Shown: piece after piece, positions 1 through 4,350 of the stretch
Layout: each line of letters begins with the position of its first letter
Position numbering within the stretch: position 1 is the first letter of the stretch
Origin: Chloroflexota bacterium
Lineage (GTDB): Bacteria > Chloroflexota > Dormibacteria > Dormibacterales > Dormibacteraceae
Assembly (NCBI GenBank): GCA_003446775.1
Contig: DMCH01000152.1
Span: 1-5,868 of the forward strand
DNA: 5,868 bases
Direction: 5' to 3'
Notes under the pieces: generated by a model
What the model was told of the DNA's origin: nothing
The model's input: the letters and a program-made list of their open reading frames with translations, nothing else
The model's database searches: none
Made by a program: the position numbers and the translations under genes

Positions 1-336
1 TACTGGTTCCCGCCCACGCTCTTCACCAACGTCTCGCAGTCATACCGGATCGCGCGCGAGGAGATCTTCGGACCGGTGCTCTCGGTGCTCACATTCCGCA
101 CACCGGCCGAAGCGGTCGAGAAGGCGAACAACACGCCGTACGGCCTCTCGGCCGGCGTCTGGACGGACAAGGGCTCACGAATCCTGTGGATGGCCGAGCG
201 CATGCGCGCCGGGGTCGTGTGGGCGAACACGTTCAACCGGTTCGATCCGACCTCCCCGTTCGGCGGCTACAAGGAGTCGGGCTTCGGCCGCGAGGGCGGC
301 CGGCACGGCCTGATGCCGTACCTGGAGCTCGTGTAG
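1..336 (+). CDS. NAD-dependent aldehyde dehydrogenase, C-terminal part (5' end outside window)
   Basis: This is the last 111 codons of an aldehyde dehydrogenase, open in frame from base 1 to the TAG at 334-336. Family hallmarks are visible: EEIFGPVLSV near residue 20 of the fragment (the conserved glutamate of this motif contacts the cofactor in the family), NNTPYGLSAGVWT, and the C-terminal GVVWANTFNR followed by PFGGYKESGFGRE. The catalytic cysteine would lie upstream and is not seen. The enzyme oxidises an aldehyde to an acid with NAD(P)+ in the cytoplasm. Given the neighbouring purine salvage genes and a second dehydrogenase-like gene, a role in disposal of acetaldehyde or another aldehyde from deoxyribose breakdown is a plausible inference, but the substrate cannot be read from this fragment. 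The next gene starts on the base after its stop codon, indicating one transcript. The internal ATG at 76 is not the true start, because the frame and family similarity continue to the window edge. Confidence 0.93.
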   Translation, partial: YWFPPTLFTNVSQSYRIAREEIFGPVLSVLTFRTPAEAVEKANNTPYGLSAGVWTDKGSRILWMAERMRAGVVWANTFNRFDPTSPFGGYKESGFGREGGRHGLMPYLELV

Positions 337-1173
337 ATGCCCGCTGCCAAGAGCGGGAACGGCCGGGTCGAGGTTCGGAAGACCTACAAGCTCTTCATCA
401 ACGGCGAGTTCGTGCGCTCGGAGTCGGGACGGGCTTATCGATTTGACGGGAATGTCAACATCCCGCGCGGCTCGCGCAAGGACCTGCGCGACGCGGTGCG
501 CGCGGCTCGGGGGGCGGTTTCCGGATGGGCCGCGCGAACGGCGATGAATCGCGGCCAGATCCTGTACCGCGCCGCCGAGATGCTGGACGGCCGGCGCGCG
601 CAGTTCGTCGACCTTCTGGGGTCCGCTCGGGCCGCGCACAAAGAGGTGGACGATGCGGTCGAGGCGCTGGTCTGGTACGCGGGCTGGACCGACAAGCTCG
701 CCCAGGTCATCGGCGCCACCAACCCGGTGTCCGGACCGTACTTCAACTTCACGATCCCCGAACCCACCGGGGTGGTCGGCATCGTCGCGCCGGAAGAGCC
801 TGCGCTCGTGGGCCTGGTGCGGCGCATGGCGCCGGCCCTGTGCGGCGGCAATGCGCTGGTCGTGCTCGCCCCCGAGGAGACGCCGCTGCCCGCTTTGACT
901 CTCGCGGAGGTGCTGGCGACGAGCGACCTGCCGGTGGGCGTCGTCAACGTGCTGAGCGGATATCGCAAGGAGCTGCTGCCCTGGCTCGCCTCACACATGG
1001 ACGTGAACGCGATCGACGTCGCCGGCTGCACCCCCGATGAGGTGGCCGAGATCGAGAAGGCGGCGGCCGACAACGTCAAGCGGGTCGTCAAGCACGCTCC
1101 GGAGGAGATGAGCCCTTACCTCATCACCGCCTTCATGGAGATGAAGACGGTGTGGCACCCCGTCGGCGTATGA
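337..1173 (+). CDS. Short aldehyde dehydrogenase-family protein lacking the catalytic half
   Basis: This 278-aa protein starts at the ATG that abuts the TAG of the upstream dehydrogenase; a GGAG at 324-327 can serve as ribosome binding site. Residues about 10-20 (YKLFINGEFV) and 45-90 (DAVRAARGAVSGWA, NRGQILYRAAEML) match the N-terminal region of aldehyde dehydrogenases. PTGVVGIVAP near residue 143 and APALCGGNALVVLAPEETPL after it match the NAD-binding core. The stretch VAGCTPDEVAEIEKAAADNV aligns with the family FTGST..G segment, but the usual ELGGK glutamate and the whole catalytic-cysteine domain are absent. Family members are normally about 480-500 aa. The protein ends with MEMKTVWHPVGV, which resembles the terminal segment of full-length dehydrogenases. 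It is probably a non-catalytic partner of the upstream enzyme rather than a random truncation, because both ends are intact; this is inference. Its final 41 bases are duplicated at 4310-4350. Ancestrally its TGA would have overlapped the hpt ATG. Confidence 0.88.
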   Translation: MPAAKSGNGRVEVRKTYKLFINGEFVRSESGRAYRFDGNVNIPRGSRKDLRDAVRAARGAVSGWAARTAMNRGQILYRAAEMLDGRRAQFVDLLGSARAAHKEVDDAVEALVWYAGWTDKLAQVIGATNPVSGPYFNFTIPEPTGVVGIVAPEEPALVGLVRRMAPALCGGNALVVLAPEETPLPALTLAEVLATSDLPVGVVNVLSGYRKELLPWLASHMDVNAIDVAGCTPDEVAEIEKAAADNVKRVVKHAPEEMSPYLITAFMEMKTVWHPVGV

Positions 1174-1174
1174 G
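1134..1174 (+). repeat. Left 41-bp direct repeat (attL-like), 3' end of the short dehydrogenase gene
   Basis: It is identical to 4310-4350, diverging at once on both sides (T at 1175 versus C at 4351; T at 1133 versus A at 4309). It encodes MEMKTVWHPVGV and the TGA stop. Within it lies an imperfect dyad at 1146-1164, GAC-GGTG-TGG-CACC-CC-GTC, whose GGTG/CACC arms flank a 3-base centre. This is the kind of symmetry expected in a recombinase core site. Confidence 0.9.
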
Positions 1175-1196
1175 TTTCCGGCGCACGGTGATCCGG

Positions 1197-1463
1197 TTAG
1201 ACCTTCTTGCTCGCCTTCTGCCGATTGGCTAGTTCAGCCGCGCCGCACGCCTCAGCGTCTTCCTGAGTGTCGTGGTCGTGTTCACAAGTCCAGAAGGCGC
1301 TACCGTCACCCTTGAAAATGGCACCTTGCCACGACTCATCGACTCCTTCAGGCGGTTGGACGGCACCAGACGTGTAGTTCTGCACTGGTTGTGAGTTCAG
1401 CCTACCGCGATTAGTGGCGTAACGCGAGCACACGACCGCGTAAATCTGTCGCGACGATGCCAT
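1197..1463 (-). CDS. Hypothetical 88-aa protein with a C-terminal Cys/His cluster
   Basis: I do not recognise this protein as a named family. It starts at the ATG at 1461-1463 on the minus strand and ends 22 bases inside the left repeat, converging on the dehydrogenase gene. The N-terminal half is polar and of mixed character (MASSRQIYAVVCSRYATNRG). The C-terminal half contains WQGAIFKGDGSAFWTCEHDHDTQEDAEAC, in which a Cys, two His and a second Cys are spaced C-x-H-x-H-x9-C, a possible small metal site. This resembles short C-x-H-x-H...A..C segments seen in many actinobacterial hypothetical proteins, a resemblance from memory only. No strong Shine-Dalgarno sequence precedes the ATG. The start overlaps the broken sigma-like gene upstream on the same strand. 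A coding role is supported by length and the non-random composition, but no homology was tested. Confidence 0.55.
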   Translation of the reverse strand: MASSRQIYAVVCSRYATNRGRLNSQPVQNYTSGAVQPPEGVDESWQGAIFKGDGSAFWTCEHDHDTQEDAEACGAAELANRQKASKKV

Positions 1464-1707
1464 CAGTCAGCTCTATCGGTGCAGGCCGGCCATCTGCGCG
1501 TTCGCGGTAGACGTAGGTCGCGATCGCGAACAGCCACGTCCGCCATCACTACTTTGGACACGACCGGATAGCGACCGCGCGCAGGAGCGTGTCTTGAACT
1601 AGATCCTCTGCGTCGTCCATCACGACGCGACGAACCGCCCAGGCAAGCAGTGCCGGTCGGTACTGGTCGATCGCGTCCTCGAAGTCGCGTCCTTGCGTGC
1701 CACGCAT
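1411..1707 (-). pseudogene. Decayed ECF-type sigma factor, region 2 only, interrupted by TAG-TGA
   Basis: From the ATG at 1705-1707 the minus strand reads 52 codons containing FEDAIDQYRPALLAWAVRRV and then MDDAEDLVQDTLLRAV, a close match to sigma-70 regions 2.1-2.2 of extracytoplasmic function sigma factors. Two consecutive stops follow (TAG 1549-1551, TGA 1546-1548). Immediately after them, in the same frame, comes WRTWLFAIATYVYRERADGR, a match to regions 2.3-2.4, and the frame ends at TAA 1411-1413. The gap between the two blocks is only slightly shorter than normal, so a small deletion or point changes could explain the break. Region 4, needed for -35 recognition, is missing. The tail overlaps the 88-aa gene. 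No ribosome binding site is evident before the ATG. The simplest view is a degraded regulator that once faced the divergent control region. A functional 52-aa region 2 peptide cannot be excluded. Confidence 0.6.
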
Positions 1708-1738
1708 CGTAGACGGCGCGTCGAACCCGTATCAGGCT

Positions 1739-1810
1739 TACGTCCATCGAGGCCCCCATACGTCCACCTACGTTCACCCACGTCCCCTATGACCCCGGAC
1801 GTGGTAGGAT
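1739..1810. promoter_or_regulatory. Divergent control region: phased 10-bp repeats plus inverted repeat
   Basis: Units related to TACGTCCACC sit at 1739 (TACGTCCATC), 1759 (TACGTCCACC), 1769 (TACGTTCACC) and 1779 (CACGTCCCCT); the slot at 1749 is degenerate. All share a 10-base phase, one turn of DNA. The last unit also forms a perfect 8-bp inverted repeat, CCACGTCC at 1778-1785 and GGACGTGG at 1797-1804, with 11 bases between. TAGGAT at 1805-1810 is a candidate -10 box for the ParB-like gene, but no convincing -35 is seen. The region lies between the minus-strand sigma remnant and the plus-strand ParB-like gene. It is a likely operator, or an iteron or centromere-like site bound by an element protein. 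Confidence 0.5.
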
Positions 1811-1850
1811 GCCCCCGTACGTATCGGTCAACTAGCTTGGGAGGTAGTCA

Positions 1851-3155
1851 ATGCCCGCGTTCGCCATTAAGGACATCCAGGCAAACCCGTTCCGCCACAT
1901 CGGTCGGTATCCGATCCGTCGCGACAAGGTATTGGCGCTTCGGGAGTCCATCAAGACCACGGGCTTCTGGGACAACATCGTGGCTCGGCAGCGGAACGGG
2001 AAAGCGCAGATCGCCTACGGGCATCACCGACTGGTCGCGCTGAAAGAGGAATTCGGCCCCAACCACAAGGTCACGCTGATTACGCGGGACTTGGACGACG
2101 GCGCAATGCTCCAGATCATGGCCCGAGAGAACCTAGAGGAGTGGGGCACCAGTGCATCGGTGGAGCAGGAGACGATCCGGGCGGTGGTCGAGGCGTACGC
2201 GAAGGGCCAGGTACAACTTCCGAAAGTCGGACCAGAGACAAGTCGGGCCAGCATCCGCTATGCGCCCGCGTTCGCAGCCGGCGAAGAAGTTGATTCCACC
2301 CGGCGTCAACATCCCTACACGGCTGAGACTTTGGCGCGATTTATTGGGTGGATCCAGCCTTCTGGCGATCCCCAGCGCAAGGTGCTTTCGGCTCTTACGG
2401 CCGTTCAGTTCATCGACGAAGGACTGCTCCATGAGAAGGACTTCGAGGGGCTGACGACCAAGCAGGCGGAAGCCGTCATCGACGAGGCGCGTAAAGCGCG
2501 AGGTCGTCGGGAAGCAGAGGCCCGTGTCCACCGAATGCAGGCGGAGCAGGCAGAACGCGAGGCGCAGGCAGCCCAGAAGAGACGCGAGGAGGCTGAGCGG
2601 GATCGGCGCCGTCTCGAGCTGGAAGCAGCAGACGCACGCAACGCTGAGACACGTAGGAAGGCTGTGGAGGAGGCGAAGCGACAGGCGCAGCAGCAGCGGG
2701 AGGCGGAGGACGCGCGTCGGCACGCTGCCGCCCGAGGCACTGCTGAACGACACCGTGAGCGCGCCTCGATGGAGGAAGGTCGCCGTAAGGCGACGACCGT
2801 GGGGAGGGCAGTCAGCGAAAGCCTAAAGGCAGGGAAGATCGGCTACCGGCAGGCGGTCGACGTTGCGATCAAGGCAGAAGGGAAGCGTGAGGGCGCGCCC
2901 CGGTATATCGAGGAGTACGCGAAACGGGTGACCTCGGATCTAAACGCGATCCTTGACCCCGATCGGGACCAGCGGGTCAAGCGGCTATTGGAACTGGTCA
3001 AGTACAGGGACAGCCTCGATCCCTCCGTCCGTTCTGATCTCGGCCGAACGCTGGTTGTGGTCGGTAATCGCGCTTTCGATTACGCAAGGCAGTTCGGCGT
3101 CGACACCTCAGGGAAGGTCAGCCAACTGGCTCTCCCGGCAAAGACAAGGAGTTAG
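1851..3155 (+). CDS. ParB-like N-terminal domain protein with long coiled coil
   Basis: This 434-aa protein has a clear start: GGGAGGT at 1839-1845 lies five bases before the ATG. Residues about 5-100 form a ParB/sulfiredoxin-like domain: IQANPFR (9-15), DKVLALRESIKTTGFWDNI (25-43), NGKAQIAYGHHRLVAL (49-64) and ARENLEEWG (91-99). GHHRL occupies the place of the GERR-type box that binds nucleotide in chromosomal ParB. Residues 157-212 look like a helical DNA-binding segment (TAETLARFIGWIQPSGD, LTAVQFIDEGLL). Residues about 213-310 are almost entirely Arg, Glu, Ala, Gln and Lys, a charged helix about 100 residues long that is predicted coiled coil. The C-terminus (315-425) is a second folded helical part. 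The domain order differs from chromosomal ParB, which lacks such a coil. No ParA is encoded nearby. Roles could be partition or stabilisation, autoregulation at the repeats upstream, or DNA handling during transfer or excision. It is followed two bases later by the 217-aa gene. Confidence 0.85.
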   Translation: MPAFAIKDIQANPFRHIGRYPIRRDKVLALRESIKTTGFWDNIVARQRNGKAQIAYGHHRLVALKEEFGPNHKVTLITRDLDDGAMLQIMARENLEEWGTSASVEQETIRAVVEAYAKGQVQLPKVGPETSRASIRYAPAFAAGEEVDSTRRQHPYTAETLARFIGWIQPSGDPQRKVLSALTAVQFIDEGLLHEKDFEGLTTKQAEAVIDEARKARGRREAEARVHRMQAEQAEREAQAAQKRREEAERDRRRLELEAADARNAETRRKAVEEAKRQAQQQREAEDARRHAAARGTAERHRERASMEEGRRKATTVGRAVSESLKAGKIGYRQAVDVAIKAEGKREGAPRYIEEYAKRVTSDLNAILDPDRDQRVKRLLELVKYRDSLDPSVRSDLGRTLVVVGNRAFDYARQFGVDTSGKVSQLALPAKTRS

Positions 3156-3157
3156 TT

Positions 3158-3811
3158 ATGGGCAAGCGTGACGAATACGTGTGGGAGCTGGCGACGACGG
3201 TGACGGAAATGTTCGCGGTCGGGACGACCGATCCGTCCGCTGTCGAAATTGCGCAGGCACACTTTCCAGGGAAGGCTCTCGGCGGCGAGATTCACGAAGG
3301 CATCCGCAAGAGGCTTCATCGCATTCGGGACGTCCTTTCAGAAGACTTCGGCCATCCTGTCTATTTGCTCAACACCCGCTACTACGCCCGGTTTCGCGGG
3401 AAGCCGCCAACGACGGCTGCTGAGGCTCGCCTGTGCCTGCCCATCGGTCAGGGCGTCACGGCGAACGGCATCGGGCTCCAGACCGACCCGGCCACCGCTG
3501 CCATCTTTCAAGCAGCGCTGTCGATGAATGTGGCGAGCGGCGCAGGCAAGCTCAAGAAGTCAATCGACTCGACGGTGGATGCGGTTGAGCGCCATCATCT
3601 CAACGAGGAAGATGGAGCAGCGATCATCCGCGACGCCAGCAGGAGAAGCGAACCCGAGCACTCAGAGCTGGCGAAGGCGATCGGAGTAGGTAGGGTGCAG
3701 CCCACTCTGCCGGTGGTTGAACCTTCATCGGGGAGCGTCGCAGTTCTCCCTATGGACATGGACATTGAGGCGCCGCAGGCCGACGTCGAGGGAGACGAAG
3801 ATTCGGCTTAA
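3158..3811 (+). CDS. Hypothetical 217-aa protein, probable winged-helix part and acidic tail
   Basis: I do not recognise a named family. The start ATG lies two bases after the stop of the ParB-like gene, with AAGGAG at 3146-3151 and a six-base spacer, so the two genes form one operon and may be translated together. Residues 44-80 (EIHEGIRKRLHRIRDVLSED, then VYLLNTRYYARF) have the helix-helix-strand pattern of a winged helix, including a Tyr-Tyr-rich strand. The next part, EARLCLPIGQGVTANGIGLQ (89-108), is compact and strand-like. Residues 135-180 are helical and charged. The last 20 residues are strongly acidic (MDMDIEAPQADVEGDEDSA), as in some proteins that bind a partner or mimic DNA. A tyrosine-recombinase R-H-R-Y signature or a serine-recombinase N-terminus is not visible. 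A DNA-binding partner of the ParB-like protein is the most reasonable guess. Confidence 0.75.
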   Translation: MGKRDEYVWELATTVTEMFAVGTTDPSAVEIAQAHFPGKALGGEIHEGIRKRLHRIRDVLSEDFGHPVYLLNTRYYARFRGKPPTTAAEARLCLPIGQGVTANGIGLQTDPATAAIFQAALSMNVASGAGKLKKSIDSTVDAVERHHLNEEDGAAIIRDASRRSEPEHSELAKAIGVGRVQPTLPVVEPSSGSVAVLPMDMDIEAPQADVEGDEDSA

Positions 3812-3815
3812 TGAC

Positions 3816-3832
3816 GTGGGCAACCCGCCCAC
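3816..3832 (+). terminator. Candidate terminator hairpin after the ParB-like operon
   Basis: GTGGGC at 3816-3821 pairs perfectly with GCCCAC at 3827-3832 around the five-base loop AACCC. It begins four bases after the TAA of the 217-aa gene. There is no U-tract, which is common for hairpins in GC-rich actinobacteria but weakens the call. Confidence 0.4.
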
Positions 3833-3861
3833 TAGGCAGTCGCAGGTCTTGAAGGCAACGG

Positions 3862-3902
3862 GATGACGGAGCATCGTCGACTACGCGGCGTCCTCCGTCG
3901 TT
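3862..3902 (+). other. Second inverted repeat in the gap before the 84-aa gene
   Basis: GACGGAG at 3865-3871 pairs with CTCCGTC at 3893-3899 around a 21-base loop, and the stem can be extended by one A-T and two G-U pairs to 3862-3902. It lies in the 110-base gap between the 217-aa and 84-aa genes, downstream of the shorter hairpin. It could be part of a terminator, an RNA structure upstream of the 84-aa gene, or a protein-binding dyad. No U-tract follows. Confidence 0.3.
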
Positions 3903-3921
3903 ACCCTTGACGGGTCCTCTG

Positions 3922-4176
3922 ATGACCGAGCATGCGACGCCTGACTTCCGACGCCGGTTTGCCGCCCTGCCTCATGCGGTTCGCGACACGCTGGTGATAA
4001 TCGCCAAGTCCTCGCTTGCTGATGCGGTAAGCAAGGACCAGCACGAGCAACTACTGCTTGCATCCATTGCGGCGGTGGACGCGGGTCACGGCGAGGAGGT
4101 CAGGATCGAGATGGGGTGGTGCTTAGAACGCATGGACGACTTCCCGACCTGCGAATGGGTGGCGTCTCAGACCTGA
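3922..4176 (+). CDS. Hypothetical 84-aa protein
   Basis: I do not recognise this protein. From the ATG at 3922 it reads MTEHATPDFRRRFAALPHAV, then a largely helical body with LLLASIAAVDAGHGEEV, and ends in GWCLERMDDFPTCEWVASQT with two Cys and two Trp near the C-terminus. No signal peptide or membrane segment is seen. A TTG at 3907 is in frame and would add MTGPL. Neither start has a good Shine-Dalgarno sequence, and ATG was preferred. The opening FRRRFAALP-V resembles the first helix of some RelE/ParE-type toxins, but the rest lacks their strand-rich core, so a toxin call is not supported. It is the last full gene of the element, 133 bases before the right repeat. Confidence 0.5.
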   Translation: MTEHATPDFRRRFAALPHAVRDTLVIIAKSSLADAVSKDQHEQLLLASIAAVDAGHGEEVRIEMGWCLERMDDFPTCEWVASQT

Positions 4177-4199
4177 TAAAACCTCGATCAACTTCCCGC

Positions 4200-4219
4200 C
4201 CCGGTAGGTACCTAACGGG
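4200..4219. promoter_or_regulatory. 20-bp near-perfect palindrome near the right end
   Basis: CCCGGTAGGTACCTAACGGG is a dyad in which nine of ten base pairs match (the only mismatch is G4204 with A4215); its centre TAGGTACCTA is a perfect 10-bp palindrome. It lies 90 bases inside the right repeat, and its right edge falls where the -35 of the candidate promoter at 4238 would be. Such a site fits a dimeric repressor operator or a binding site for a recombination or excision factor. No equivalent copy was found at the left end. Confidence 0.5.
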
Positions 4220-4237
4220 TGCCGTTCATCTTCACCG

Positions 4238-4243
4238 CATAAT
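4238..4243 (+). promoter_or_regulatory. Candidate -10 box for outward transcription into hpt
   Basis: CATAAT differs from the TATAAT consensus at one base and stands in locally AT-richer DNA. No good -35 is present 16-18 bases upstream; that position is occupied by the right half of the palindrome at 4200-4219. If active, it would let the element drive hpt and add, which lost their ancestral upstream neighbour. Confidence 0.25.
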
Positions 4244-4260
4244 TCCTGTCAGAAGTTCCA

Positions 4261-4349
4261 TGCCTTTAGGTTCAGAGCGGCCACCAAGCACAGCGTTCTG
4301 CCGACGCTACATGGAGATGAAGACGGTGTGGCACCCCGTCGGCGTATGA
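4261..4349 (+). other. Possible 29-codon leader frame running through the right repeat into hpt
   Basis: An ATG at 4261 opens a frame (MPLGSERPPSTAFCRRY) that enters the right repeat in the original dehydrogenase frame, reads MEMKTVWHPVGV and stops at the TGA overlapping the hpt ATG. It could restore the translational coupling that the insertion broke. The Shine-Dalgarno support is weak (AGAAG at 4251-4255). The frame is also open further upstream, so this may be chance. Confidence 0.2.
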
Positions 4350-4350
4350 G
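4310..4350 (+). repeat. Right 41-bp direct repeat (attR-like), carries the hpt start
   Basis: It is identical to 1134-1174. Here the sequence TATGAG supplies the first bases of hpt (ATG at 4346) while the element replaces the upstream dehydrogenase sequence. The same imperfect dyad as in the left copy lies at 4322-4340. Confidence 0.9.

Larger units (their letters stand above)
1134..4350. mobile_element. Small integrated element bounded by 41-bp direct repeats
   Basis: Identical 41-bp sequences at 1134-1174 and 4310-4350 bracket DNA that separates two genes of one operon. Collapsing them to one copy joins the dehydrogenase stop to the hpt start as an ATGA overlap, which shows that the interval was inserted. 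The unit is 3,176 bp. The interior contains an 88-aa Cys/His protein, a decayed sigma region 2, a ParB-like protein, two hypothetical proteins, a divergent control region with repeats and a palindrome near the right end. Its genes are less uniformly GC-biased and use rarer codons more often than the flanks, judged by eye. The long target duplication within a gene 3' end is typical of site-specific recombination by an integrase rather than transposition, which gives short duplications. No recombinase gene is recognisable, so it may be mobilised in trans, be a deletion remnant, or encode an unknown enzyme. Boundaries are seen directly; mobility is inferred. Confidence 0.82.

Noticed and set aside
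1463..1777. Minus-strand 104-aa frame whose stop overlaps the ATG of the 88-aa gene (TGATG)
   Set aside because: It is arginine-rich and low in hydrophobic pattern, and it overlaps the sigma-like frame, which has clear family similarity. I treat it as a shadow, though a past frameshift linking the two frames is possible.
2133..2753. Long minus-strand open frames opposite the ParB-like gene
   Set aside because: They are serine-, arginine- and leucine-rich antisense shadows of the coiled-coil coding region, a common artefact in GC-rich DNA.
3922..4176. RelE/ParE-like toxin call for the 84-aa protein
   Set aside because: Only the opening FRRRFAALP-V resembles that family; the body is helical and no antitoxin gene is next to it.
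1175..4309. CRISPR array or tRNA gene in the element
   Set aside because: No regularly spaced repeats with spacers and no cloverleaf were seen; the phased 10-bp units are too short and lack spacers.
4328..4345. Upstream GTG start for hpt adding MAPRRR
   Set aside because: These codons lie in the repeated dehydrogenase end in another frame; the ATG at 4346 gives the normal ATGA overlap and family length.
1134..4350. Insertion sequence or composite transposon
   Set aside because: There is no transposase and no terminal inverted repeats were seen; a 41-bp duplication is far longer than usual for transposition.
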